From: a virus
Reading direction: 5' to 3' (one strand)
DNA: 64,000 nucleotides
Virus record (IMG/VR): IMGVR_UViG_3300009508_001156
Coordinates: 1 to 64,000 of that record
The notes under the pieces are model-generated. The model searched no databases. It had not been told where the DNA came from and saw only the letters and a list, made by a program, of their open reading frames with translations. This document shows, one piece after another, positions 7,692 to 15,045 of this stretch (within the stretch, counting starts at the first letter, position 1; each line of letters begins with the position of its first letter). Made by a program: the position numbers and the translations under genes.

Positions 7692-8473
7692 ATTTCCTCC
7701 AGAGTAGGTGCATATACCCCACGTTTAGTTATACTTATTTGGCTACTTCTAACAGCAAAGTTTATTGAGTCTACTAAATGATCTGTAGCTATATAGTATA
7801 ACACAAATGCGGCTAAAAAGCTATCTCCTGCTCCTGTAGTATCATATAACTCTACTGAATTAACAGGATGCGTACTTGTAACTTTACCTTGATCTAGAAC
7901 AATTACGTCTTTGCTGCCTCTAGTAACAATTAAATTCTCTGGCAAGCTAACACTATCATTGTATTCTATCTCATTTATTTTTACTATACAATCCTTAAAT
8001 CTTGCAAGATCAGATTTTTTTGTATCAATAAAAACTGGTGCATTCGCGGATGTAATTATCTCTTCGATATCTTCATAGCTTAAAGCGCCTTTGTCATAAT
8101 CGCTAATCACTACTGCATCAAAGTCTCCACTACAATCAAATTCAGATCGAGGTGTTGCTAAAGATTCGTCAACTCTGTATACTTGCTGATTACTTTTTCT
8201 ATCTATGTATCGATGTTTATTCTCTGCAACATAACTTTGCAGTACTGTGTTTGATCCAAGAGCATTAAAATTTCTACACACATTGTAACTCATGCCTAAT
8301 TTAAAATCCGTTTTTACTTGCTTAAAAATAGGCACAGGGGCTTCCTGGCTGATCTTATTTACATCGCCGTAGTGGTAGATATCTTTACAGCCGTCACCTA
8401 TTATTAATATTTTGGATGATGCTAGTTGAAGAATATCTATCGTCTCTTTCAAAGAAAAACAATTTTTTTGCAT
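7676..8473 (-). CDS. hldE: PfkB-family heptose-7-phosphate kinase (HldE N-domain-like)
   Basis: This 265-residue protein matches the kinase half of HldE/RfaE, which phosphorylates D-glycero-D-manno-heptose 7-phosphate at C1. Near the N-terminus KILIIGDGCKDIYHYGDVNKIS and then EAPVPIF follow the HldE pattern of a sugar-binding region. The PfkB signature with the catalytic Asp and anion hole is DTTGAGDSF (residues 211-219). ISDYDKGAL is another family block. The usual GGAANV segment reads LGMSYNV here. A TTG at 8485 extends the frame, but the ATG at 8473 is preferred. Its first 80 bases overlap the 3' end of the nucleotidyltransferase gene in another frame, although both overlapping segments contain family motifs. 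In bacteria these two domains are fused in the opposite order. It may use a related sugar. Confidence 0.85.
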   Translation of the reverse strand: MQKNCFSLKETIDILQLASSKILIIGDGCKDIYHYGDVNKISQEAPVPIFKQVKTDFKLGMSYNVCRNFNALGSNTVLQSYVAENKHRYIDRKSNQQVYRVDESLATPRSEFDCSGDFDAVVISDYDKGALSYEDIEEIITSANAPVFIDTKKSDLARFKDCIVKINEIEYNDSVSLPENLIVTRGSKDVIVLDQGKVTSTHPVNSVELYDTTGAGDSFLAAFVLYYIATDHLVDSINFAVRSSQISITKRGVYAPTLEEICQLD

Positions 8474-8786
8474 GTTCACTTCCAATAACTGTTTTGTGTT
8501 TATAATCTGAACCCACTATCATTATATCAGGTGCATAAGTCTTTACCGTGTCAATCAGTTCTTGATCGCTGCCGAAAACACTAACTTCATCAATATATCT
8601 TATGCATTCTAACATGCGTTTCCTAACTTCCACACTGTTAATAGGCCTACTATCGCCCTTCATTAACTTTATTCGTGCATCAGAATCTATTGCTACTCTC
8701 ACCTTACCTAGCGATTTTGCGTATTCAAATAATGCCATATGTCCAGGATGTAAAATATCAAAGGTACCATTAACAAATATTTTCAT
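8394..8786 (-). CDS. hldE: Heptose-1-phosphate nucleotidyltransferase (HldE C-domain-like)
   Basis: This 130-residue cytidylyltransferase-like protein activates a sugar-1-phosphate with a nucleotide. It shows the family hallmarks: NGTFDILHPGH at 6-16 (the HxGH nucleotide-binding motif), SDARIKLMKG, RPINSVEVRKRML (the R-x-x-R region), PDIMIVGSDY and the C-terminal STSIIQ matching the S/T-T-x-I-I end of RfaE C-domains. Length is that of an isolated domain. It lies upstream of the kinase gene and shares 80 bases with it, an order-reversed split of the HldE fusion. The product would be ADP-heptose or a relative. A general glycerol-phosphate-type cytidylyltransferase is the alternative, less likely because of the RPIN and STSII blocks. 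Confidence 0.87.
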   Translation of the reverse strand: MKIFVNGTFDILHPGHMALFEYAKSLGKVRVAIDSDARIKLMKGDSRPINSVEVRKRMLECIRYIDEVSVFGSDQELIDTVKTYAPDIMIVGSDYKHKTVIGSEHAKKLFFFERDDRYSSTSIIQNINNR

Positions 8787-8789
8787 ACG

Positions 8790-8864
8790 CTAATCCGTTC
8801 TGCTAGTAGGGCGGGCTTTCTGCTCAAAAAAATTATGTTTAAGATCTTGCCAACTCTCGTTCAT
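8790..8864 (-). CDS. Candidate 24-residue mini-ORF
   Basis: A 24-codon frame starts with ATG at 8864-8862 behind AAAGGAAAG, a good Shine-Dalgarno, and ends with TAG three bases before the nucleotidyltransferase ATG. It exactly fills what is otherwise the 52-base gap between the SGNH and nucleotidyltransferase genes, overlapping the former by 26 bases. The peptide begins MNESWQDLKHNFFEQ and ends ARPTSRTD. The N-terminal part could be an amphipathic helix. No family is known to me. It could be a leader whose translation couples the two genes, or chance. Confidence 0.35.
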   Translation of the reverse strand: MNESWQDLKHNFFEQKARPTSRTD

Positions 8865-9699
8865 TTCTTTCCTTTATTAAATCGTGTGTTGTAATGTGTT
8901 GTATTACATTATCTGCTATTATTTTATGACATTCTAACGAAGGGTGATGATCGGTAGGGCAATTTTCACCAAACGTACTTTTGTCGTGCTTGATTACTAG
9001 ATGAGGATTATCGTTCATCAAGTCATACTGACAATCATAAGTGATTCCATTATATGTTATGCGCATAAATCTTTCAGCTAGCCAAGGATCACTTATTATG
9101 TGATTTACATTCTCGGCTGGCCAGGTATATAGCATAGTAGGTATTCCATGAGCTTCTAATTTTTGTAAAAATGCTTTTACATTTCCCACAACCATTTTAT
9201 TATGAGCGTTGGTAAATTCTTGTATTGTTTTAAAGCCGTGAATTTCCATTATTTCAGGAAGTAGATTAGGATCGTTTAATGCATCCAAATAGGTCATATC
9301 TGAAGGAAATAATTGGCTGTTATTGTCTCTGTGGGGTTGTGTCATTTGGACAACAAAAAGGTGTATTTCCTCAGGATAGTAATAATGTTCCCGATTGGGA
9401 CCCCCCAATATATCTTCGCCCCAGTAATTAATCCAATCGGAGTTTGACCCTCCGTTCCTAAGTTGGTTTAGTTGAACACTGTTAAAATAGTTTGCAACAT
9501 GCCAGCTATAATTATTTCTCATTACATACTTTTTTTGTATCTCAGTAACAAGATTATCTTGATAATCATATTCGCCTACTGGGACCACTGTGCTTAAATC
9601 GCTATAATAATAAAGGCCTTGTCCCCAGGTAAAACTGCATCCTGCAAATGCAATTGCTTTCTCAGTCCAACGTGTATTGTTATTCATCGGTTGTTTCAT
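8839..9699 (-). CDS. SGNH-hydrolase-like protein, 286 residues
   Basis: The N-terminus carries AIAFAGCSFTWGQGL, in which Ser22 sits where the nucleophile of GDSL/SGNH enzymes belongs (block I, with G-C-S replacing G-D-S). NGGSNSDWINYW near 82-93 fits block II/III (Gly and Asn oxyanion-hole residues), and PTDHHPSLECHKIIADNV near the C-terminus fits the Asp/His block V. The fold would make it an esterase, acetyl hydrolase or acyltransferase on glycans. No signal peptide is visible, so it acts in the cytoplasm. Met1 (9699) overlaps the E1-beta-like gene by 20 bases and Met5 (9687) by eight; I keep Met1. A second, shorter relative lies at 15656-16354. Removing or adding acetyl groups on a sugar is inferred. 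Confidence 0.65.
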   Translation of the reverse strand: MKQPMNNNTRWTEKAIAFAGCSFTWGQGLYYYSDLSTVVPVGEYDYQDNLVTEIQKKYVMRNNYSWHVANYFNSVQLNQLRNGGSNSDWINYWGEDILGGPNREHYYYPEEIHLFVVQMTQPHRDNNSQLFPSDMTYLDALNDPNLLPEIMEIHGFKTIQEFTNAHNKMVVGNVKAFLQKLEAHGIPTMLYTWPAENVNHIISDPWLAERFMRITYNGITYDCQYDLMNDNPHLVIKHDKSTFGENCPTDHHPSLECHKIIADNVIQHITTHDLIKERNERELARS

Positions 9700-10210
9700 A
9701 TAAGTCAGGGTACTCCAGTATTAAATGTACACCTCCTTGATCTGTTGCTTCTGCATAACTGTTGTAAATTTGAGCTGGTTTAGTTAATTTTACGAAATTG
9801 ACGTTTTTACACATTGATTGGAATTCATCAAAATAATCACCTTGGTGTTGAAGCCCAGGATTAAGCGGTGTGGTTGATCCTTTGCACACTCTAATTATCA
9901 AATTAACTTCCTTATTAGTTAAAAGTTTCCATTTGTCGGCATGATTGACTAGTTGGTTAGTAGCACTTATCAAAAAGTCCCATCTAGGAAAAATTGATAC
10001 TACTGTACCTCCTGTTAGTGCATAACCCAAACTCATACCCATTTGTACTTCTTCGAACACTGGCACTTCTAATAATTTATCACTAGGGACATTTACCAAA
10101 GTGCCGCTTGTAACGTTACCAGGATAAACCGTTTGCTGCCCAATAAATTTACTTAAAGGTTTTTTGCCTATGTAGGTCATTGCATTTTTTAGTTCGTCCT
10201 TGTACAGCAT
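9680..10210 (-). CDS. E1-beta/transketolase pyrimidine-domain-like protein
   Basis: This resembles the N-terminal pyrimidine-binding domain of the beta subunit of pyruvate/branched-chain 2-oxoacid dehydrogenase E1. The segment VPVFEEVQMGMSLGYALTGG, including the conserved glutamate that activates thiamine diphosphate, is followed by SIFPRWDFLISATNQLVNHADKW, matching the FxDF...DQ(I/L)VNHAAK block. At 176 residues it is only about half of a normal E1-beta and lacks the C-terminal transketolase domain. The frame opens at 10234, but the ATG at 10210 is preceded by AGGAG at suitable distance and follows the upstream stop with one base between. Its likely partner is the E1-alpha-like gene at 15030-15659. 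The reaction is unknown; C-C ligation in sugar synthesis is a guess. Confidence 0.75.
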   Translation of the reverse strand: MLYKDELKNAMTYIGKKPLSKFIGQQTVYPGNVTSGTLVNVPSDKLLEVPVFEEVQMGMSLGYALTGGTVVSIFPRWDFLISATNQLVNHADKWKLLTNKEVNLIIRVCKGSTTPLNPGLQHQGDYFDEFQSMCKNVNFVKLTKPAQIYNSYAEATDQGGVHLILEYPDLYETTDE

Positions 10211-10211
10211 C

Positions 10212-10637
10212 CTATCTATCTCCTGTTTGTTCATCCCAACTAACTGACCAATCTTTCCAATCAGCTGCCAAGCAGTCTACTTTATAATCTTTTCTACCGC
10301 CCACTGCTTCTTGTATTACATTTTTACTGGTATTACGAATACCATTTAATCCATGCGTTAGTTCTAGATTATTACCCTCCTTGATTCCTCGTCGGTAATT
10401 AGACTCATTATGCCAAATATGTAAATTCATTTGAGCACATACTATGATAGCTCTAAGGGTTTTCGCATCAAGTTTAGGATTTTCTTCATCTAAAATTAGC
10501 TGTATGTCATGCACAATGTCGTTAATTTCATCTGCATATTCATTTTTAAACTCTGGTATAAACACTTCTTTAAGTTGAACAATTGATAACCTATCTATTA
10601 GGTCTCCTAGTGTGTGATTGTATTTTCTAGATTTCAT
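10212..10637 (-). CDS. Conserved helical hypothetical protein, 141 residues
   Basis: I do not recognise a function. The ATG at 10637 overlaps the upstream epimerase stop as ATGA, so the longer 173-codon frame is rejected. The protein opens MKSRKYNHTLGDLIDRLSIVQLKEVF and appears almost wholly helical, with IIVCAQMNLHIWHNESNYRRG near the middle. The invariant-looking His/Trp/Asn/Arg residues (HxWHNE-x-x-YRRG) could form an active or binding site. I believe similar proteins with the LGDLIDRLSI opening occur in marine T4-like phages and sugar gene clusters. It lies between an SDR epimerase and the E1-beta-like gene, so a role in the same sugar pathway is possible but unproven. Confidence 0.6.
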   Translation of the reverse strand: MKSRKYNHTLGDLIDRLSIVQLKEVFIPEFKNEYADEINDIVHDIQLILDEENPKLDAKTLRAIIVCAQMNLHIWHNESNYRRGIKEGNNLELTHGLNGIRNTSKNVIQEAVGGRKDYKVDCLAADWKDWSVSWDEQTGDR

Positions 10638-11566
10638 AAATTCGTAAAACTCCTGTTGTTGTAAGTTTGCACCATTTGATATGCAGTTATTAATTGGGCT
10701 ATACCGAAGTCTAATCCAAATTGTGGTTTCCAACCTAGGCTTTCTACTTTGTCATTACTAATAATATAATTTCTTTGGTCGAAATCTTTTTTAAATTCTT
10801 CTTGGCATATAACTAAATTAGGTATGTGTTCATGGATTTTTTCTGCCAGTTCAAGTTTACTTAAATTAGCACTGCTTAGACCTACATTGAATGCTTGCCC
10901 ACTCGCAGCATCATAGTTCTGGATCATAAAAGCAAACACTCTAGCTATATCTTGAACATGTATATAATTACGTTTGTAGTGGCTTTCAAATAAAACCAGA
11001 TAACCGTCCACTACAGATCTGTAAACAAAATCGTTAACCAGCAAATCTTGACGCATTCTTGGACTTACTCCGAATACTGTTGCTAATCGCAATGCTACTC
11101 CGCCAGCAGCAATTACTGCATCCTCAGCAGCACATTTAGTTTCAGCATATAAACTAAGTGGATTAAAATCACTTTCTTCTGTAATAATTTCCTGACTGCT
11201 TCCATATTGGCTGTTAGTGTTAGGCATAATTATCTTGGTGTTGTCGTTCATTGACGCAATAATGTTTTCTACGTGTGTTTGATTTACAGCTACAGCAAGT
11301 TCAGGGTCGGCATTACATGCAGGCATCCCTACTATAGCAGCAAGAGGTATAATAACATCATGTATTCCTACTAGTTCTTTTAACAGTTTAACATTTCTAA
11401 CATCACCTTTTATAAAGTTGAATCCTTCCCATTTAAATAAATGCAGTAAACTCAACTGCTTGTACATTAAATTGTCTAGAACTGTTACTGTATGTCCACA
11501 GTCAAGGAGATATTCCGCCATTGTGGAGCCCAAATACCCTGCTCCACCTGTAATAAGAATTTTCAT
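10634..11566 (-). CDS. NAD-dependent nucleotide-sugar epimerase/dehydratase (SDR)
   Basis: This 310-residue extended short-chain dehydrogenase has the NAD-binding GGAGYLG at residues 7-13, the acidic residue after beta-2 (VLDN), the IPLAAIVG segment near 95, an active-site serine/threonine region (PNTNSQYG) and the catalytic YAETK pair (Y-x3-K). The line RLATVFGVSPRMR and YIHVQDIARVF are further family blocks. This full set of catalytic residues suggests an active epimerase or dehydratase on an NDP-sugar. It is the middle of three SDR genes and overlaps the next upstream one by ATGA. It could supply the epimerisation of the heptose-type product (an HldD-like step), though the exact substrate cannot be told. 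Confidence 0.88.
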   Translation of the reverse strand: MKILITGGAGYLGSTMAEYLLDCGHTVTVLDNLMYKQLSLLHLFKWEGFNFIKGDVRNVKLLKELVGIHDVIIPLAAIVGMPACNADPELAVAVNQTHVENIIASMNDNTKIIMPNTNSQYGSSQEIITEESDFNPLSLYAETKCAAEDAVIAAGGVALRLATVFGVSPRMRQDLLVNDFVYRSVVDGYLVLFESHYKRNYIHVQDIARVFAFMIQNYDAASGQAFNVGLSSANLSKLELAEKIHEHIPNLVICQEEFKKDFDQRNYIISNDKVESLGWKPQFGLDFGIAQLITAYQMVQTYNNRSFTNL

Positions 11567-12555
11567 GGTTTGCTGTCCGGATCGAATAAATGTGTATTTT
11601 GCTTATACCAGTTTAAAGTTTTTTCCAAACCTTCGCGAAGAGTATACTTAGGCTTCCATCCCATATCGTTAAGTTTTTTGCTACTTAAAAGTCTCACAGA
11701 TATCATGAATGCTTTATTATTAACATAGTCCACTGGATTATCATTATTTTCAATATCTTTCATGACAGCTAGAACTTCATTGATACTATATCCCTTACCG
11801 TAACAAACATTTACAATATCATACTTGTGAATATTTTCTGCTAGAAAAACTATGCTGTCTGACATATCTTCTACATACATTAAGTCTCTAATGTCTTTAC
11901 CATCGCCCCAAATTGGTATCGGATTCAACCCGTCTGCTACCTTGCGTATATTAGCAGGAGTTACATGACATTTATCATAATCAAACTTATCGTTAGGCCC
12001 AAATGCATTACTAGGTCGTACTATAATACATTGCATAGGATTGTGTATTTGATTGCTAAAGTAATCACACAATTGTTCAAAGTATCTTTTCATTCCGCCA
12101 ACCGCTGCATACACAGGAATTAACTTGCTCCCTATACAGTCTATTTCTTCGTGGCAATACTCGTTACCCATCTCGGGGTATACAGTGTTACTACTAATGA
12201 ATACAAATTTACTCACAGAGTTTCTCCATGATTGTTCTAGCAAATTAACATTCATAATTATGTTAGGGGTTACGTGGATTAATGGATTGACTTTGGTGTC
12301 CAGTGCATTTGACGTGCTTGCAGCGCAATTTATAACTACATCACAGTCCTTGGTTACACTAGTACAGAACTGTTCTTCTTTTAAATCACCTTTAAGATGT
12401 TCGATTGTTTCGCAACCAGTAAAGTCATTTCTTAAATCTCTTGAAAGACTTGTAGTTCGTATGTTCCTATATCCTTTACTGTAAAGATTTTTAAGAATAT
12501 TACTGCCAATAAATCCGCTGGCACCTGTTATTAATATTTTGTCTGTAAGTTCCAT
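11563..12555 (-). CDS. SDR-family NDP-sugar epimerase/reductase (atypical active site)
   Basis: This 330-residue protein belongs to the extended SDR superfamily. GASGFIGSN (residues 10-18) is the dinucleotide loop. VINCAAS, FISSNTVY, RPSNAFGPNDKF and WGDGKDIRDLMYVEDM follow in order as in GDP-fucose-synthase-like and other nucleotide-sugar enzymes. In the catalytic helix the lysine of GGMKRYFEQL is placed normally relative to the following glutamate, but the position four before it is valine rather than tyrosine; a tyrosine lies seven residues before the lysine. Either the alignment shifts here or the proton donor is unusual. It overlaps its downstream neighbour by ATGA. A late-promoter-like octamer lies 25-32 bases upstream, so it probably opens a sub-operon. 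Confidence 0.82.
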   Translation of the reverse strand: MELTDKILITGASGFIGSNILKNLYSKGYRNIRTTSLSRDLRNDFTGCETIEHLKGDLKEEQFCTSVTKDCDVVINCAASTSNALDTKVNPLIHVTPNIIMNVNLLEQSWRNSVSKFVFISSNTVYPEMGNEYCHEEIDCIGSKLIPVYAAVGGMKRYFEQLCDYFSNQIHNPMQCIIVRPSNAFGPNDKFDYDKCHVTPANIRKVADGLNPIPIWGDGKDIRDLMYVEDMSDSIVFLAENIHKYDIVNVCYGKGYSINEVLAVMKDIENNDNPVDYVNNKAFMISVRLLSSKKLNDMGWKPKYTLREGLEKTLNWYKQNTHLFDPDSKP

Positions 12556-12579
12556 GTTTGTCTCTGTGTTTGTGTGTAA

Positions 12580-12587
12580 TATTTATC
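12580..12587 (-). promoter_or_regulatory. T4-late-type promoter octamer GATAAATA
   Basis: On the minus strand the gap between two SDR genes reads CGATAAATATTACACAC before the ATG at 12555. The stretch is nearly the same as the one at 26009-26016 (AGATAAATATTAACACA), with a similar GACA/ATACACA leader, which argues for a conserved element rather than chance. It matches the T4-like late octamer in seven of eight bases. The rest of the 80-base gap holds a T-run but no convincing hairpin. Confidence 0.55.
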
Positions 12588-12635
12588 GTGGCAGTCTTTT
12601 ACAGCAAAAAAATTCGGTAATGCAAAACTATTTTC

Positions 12636-13601
12636 TTATAAATCAAAATACGTAGTTATAGTTTTTTTGATCCCATCTCTGAGAGAAGTATTAGGTAGTA
12701 TATCATATTTTTCTTGGCGAGCTGAACTTAAACATCTTATAGGATCTCCGTTCATTTTTGTTTCATCCCAAACAATATTTCGTTCTTCGCCTGAAATTTC
12801 TGTGTAAACATCTACTATAGTTTCTATAGTTTCTTTAATACTTACTGCTTTGCCGCATCCAAAGTTAATAATATCATTTACTTCTTTTTTTACTGCATCA
12901 ATGCTTGCTTGAGCAACATCGTCACTAAATACAAAGTCTCGTTTTGGGGATCCATCGCCCCACGCCACAATGTTTCCTGGAACATTTTTTAATTTCCAAA
13001 TATTACTACTAATAACTGTTGCATCTTGAGCAAAGTTATCGTTAACCCCGTAAATGTTTGACGGTCGAATAACAGTCCAATTGTTCCATCCATATTGTAC
13101 CTGTAAAGATTCTAATGTTAATTCACCCATGCGCTTTGTCCAGCCTGGATACCAATCATTTTTAGATGGAACTGTTGCCCATACATCATCTTCATACATA
13201 ATTTGGCTAGGTTGGTACACGCCTACAGAAGATAGATAAACAAACCAGTCCACTTTTGCATCAAATGCTGCTTTAATCATATTTGTATTAAACATTAACA
13301 TCGGAAACAAAAAGTCGCAAGGTTGTTTTGAAGACCTTGCAGGAGATCCTTTAATGCCTGCAATATGTAATACTATGTTAATGTCTTTATTTTTAAAAAG
13401 ATCTTCACACTTATCTAGATAAGTCAAGTCTGAGTTGACTATGTGTAGATTAGGATGTTTTCCTAATTGTTCTAATTTGTTAGTATTAATATCCACTGCA
13501 TAAACATTACTTGCTCCTTCTGCTAAACATTTTTCAACAGCAGGTAAGCCTACAAGCCCGTTTGCGCCTGTAACAATGATGTTTTTTGATTTAATTTCCA
13601 C
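12636..13601 (-). CDS. SDR-family NDP-sugar epimerase, Tyr-less active site
   Basis: This 321-residue extended SDR starts with GTG at 13601 behind AAAGGA and overlaps the upstream transferase-like gene by 11 bases. GANGLVG (12-18) is the NAD loop; VYAVDIN, VLHIAGIKG, YLSSVGVY, RPSNIYGVNDNF and WGDGSPKRDFVF follow in the family order. The catalytic helix reads YPGWTKRMGELTLES: the lysine is present, but the residue four before it is proline, with tyrosine five before. I recall related marine phage and bacterial proteins with (F/Y)-x-G-W-(A/T)-K-R-x-G-E-L, so this may be a separate subfamily rather than a dead enzyme. The substrate is probably an NDP-hexose or heptose intermediate. It is the first of the three SDR genes in transcription order. 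Confidence 0.85.
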   Translation of the reverse strand: MEIKSKNIIVTGANGLVGLPAVEKCLAEGASNVYAVDINTNKLEQLGKHPNLHIVNSDLTYLDKCEDLFKNKDINIVLHIAGIKGSPARSSKQPCDFLFPMLMFNTNMIKAAFDAKVDWFVYLSSVGVYQPSQIMYEDDVWATVPSKNDWYPGWTKRMGELTLESLQVQYGWNNWTVIRPSNIYGVNDNFAQDATVISSNIWKLKNVPGNIVAWGDGSPKRDFVFSDDVAQASIDAVKKEVNDIINFGCGKAVSIKETIETIVDVYTEISGEERNIVWDETKMNGDPIRCLSSARQEKYDILPNTSLRDGIKKTITTYFDL

Positions 13602-15045
13602 TATATATTCCTTTTATGTATTCCATACTTTCTATATACGGAGAATCTCCGCAAAATGTAAGTAGGTGTTGTTGATTATGTATAAGTATATCTGTTAAAC
13701 TATAGTACATATCGTGGACAGTTTGCATGTCCATATTGTTAATTTTGTTTATTTGCTCTGCTATCATTGTAAGTCGTATGCTGGGATCTGCTTCCAAATC
13801 GTAGGATTCATCTATTACTGAATCAAAAGTTTTAAAGCCTTGAGTTTTTAAATATTTTAAAGCACCTGCTGGTCCTATAAAAATAAATGGTTGTAAATTT
13901 TGAATAGGTCTAAATGTTTTTTCACTAAGAAACATATAATCAAGTCCAGTTTCTGTAGTGATATTAAAGTAACTTTCTGAGTAAAATTGTTTGTTATTAC
14001 AACTACTAGTACTAAACCCTCCCAGATTGTCCCTGGGCACTGATTGTGTATCTAATTCTAACGGAATAATTTTTTTAGCTTCGTCTACCACTTTTTGGCT
14101 AAACTTAGCAATAGGGGGCAACCAGGGCATCGAATCGCGGTCTATAATATTCTTTAAGCCGCTGTTTGGAATTTTGGATGCAATATCGTAATCAGAATTT
14201 ATATTGAGTAATATATCCTGCGCTACCTCCCGGCCACCAGCCATTGACAAAAAACTAAATAAATTGTCTTTTAACCAGTTTTGTTCTATGCTTTTACATA
14301 GAAGCCAAAGTCTATGAGGGCGTAAAGATCTATTAAAACTTAAAAATTTGTGTTTTCTTATCTTACTAGAATCCAAATCAGCTGCTGTAACATACTCTGA
14401 CTTTAAGCCTATGGGATCTATAATGCTGTCTTTAGAGGCCTCAACAAAAGTATTTGCGGCGCACCAAGGATAAAACTTACCCAACGGGATTATTTTCATC
14501 TTAAGATGTTTTGTAGTTTCTACCGCACTGTCGGTGTCGCCAGCTATAAACAATACGTTGTTAGGATTAATACCATTAAGTTCGAACTTATACGATATAC
14601 TCTTTTGGCCACAGTGTGCCTGGTTCACTGTGGGATCGTGAGAGTTGTCGAACAGAATTTTTACTGTTCCTGATCTCATAAATGCTAACAATTCAGGAGA
14701 TAATACACTAAAAAAATCGTAGGAATCACTCACAACACCACCGAAATCGCGCATTATGTTGTTAGGATATATCCATATAGTATCGCTCTGAGGGTCTATG
14801 TCTTGGACTCTCACTTCTTCAATACCGGCTTGCTTCCACCATTGTGATTTTAGATGGTAGGGGAAATTTAGTCCAACTGCGTGGCAGGCTTCGTGAGCTA
14901 AATCATTTGGAGATTGCGCATTACACGAAGGTTCTTCCCATCTGCGTATCACTTCTTTTAGTGCCGCTGCATTCAAACCATTAGTAATAGGATAACCATC
15001 ATGCCAATTTTGATAAACAAATTTTACATTCAAAATATTACCCAT
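13591..15045 (-). CDS. Glycosyltransferase-like protein, paralogue 1 of 3
   Basis: This 484-residue protein is one of three large relatives (also 16896-18359 and 19472-20950). The C-terminal third is the clearest part: LSEKTFRPIQNLQPFIFIGP, then LKYLKTQGFKTFDSVIDES, YDLEADPSIR and a final NQQHL stretch. The S/T-E-K-x-x-(K/R)-P-I segment resembles the nucleotide-sugar-binding part of GT10 fucosyltransferases and other GT-B enzymes, so a glycosyltransferase is the best guess. A central block, HKFLSFNRSLRPHRLWLL, also recurs in the paralogues (YLFKSRRPRFHR; YIFNNKQPRPWR). The N-terminal third differs among the three, suggesting different acceptors. No membrane or signal segment is seen. It follows the E1-alpha-like gene with a 16-base overlap. 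Confidence 0.6.
   Translation of the reverse strand: MGNILNVKFVYQNWHDGYPITNGLNAAALKEVIRRWEEPSCNAQSPNDLAHEACHAVGLNFPYHLKSQWWKQAGIEEVRVQDIDPQSDTIWIYPNNIMRDFGGVVSDSYDFFSVLSPELLAFMRSGTVKILFDNSHDPTVNQAHCGQKSISYKFELNGINPNNVLFIAGDTDSAVETTKHLKMKIIPLGKFYPWCAANTFVEASKDSIIDPIGLKSEYVTAADLDSSKIRKHKFLSFNRSLRPHRLWLLCKSIEQNWLKDNLFSFLSMAGGREVAQDILLNINSDYDIASKIPNSGLKNIIDRDSMPWLPPIAKFSQKVVDEAKKIIPLELDTQSVPRDNLGGFSTSSCNNKQFYSESYFNITTETGLDYMFLSEKTFRPIQNLQPFIFIGPAGALKYLKTQGFKTFDSVIDESYDLEADPSIRLTMIAEQINKINNMDMQTVHDMYYSLTDILIHNQQHLLTFCGDSPYIESMEYIKGIYSGN

Noticed and set aside
12125-12484. 119-codon plus-strand ORF opposite an SDR gene
   Set aside because: The opposite strand holds a complete epimerase with family motifs; this frame has no domain or SD.
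12588-12635. Terminator after the SDR gene at 12636
   Set aside because: There is a T-run on the minus strand but no convincing stem before it.
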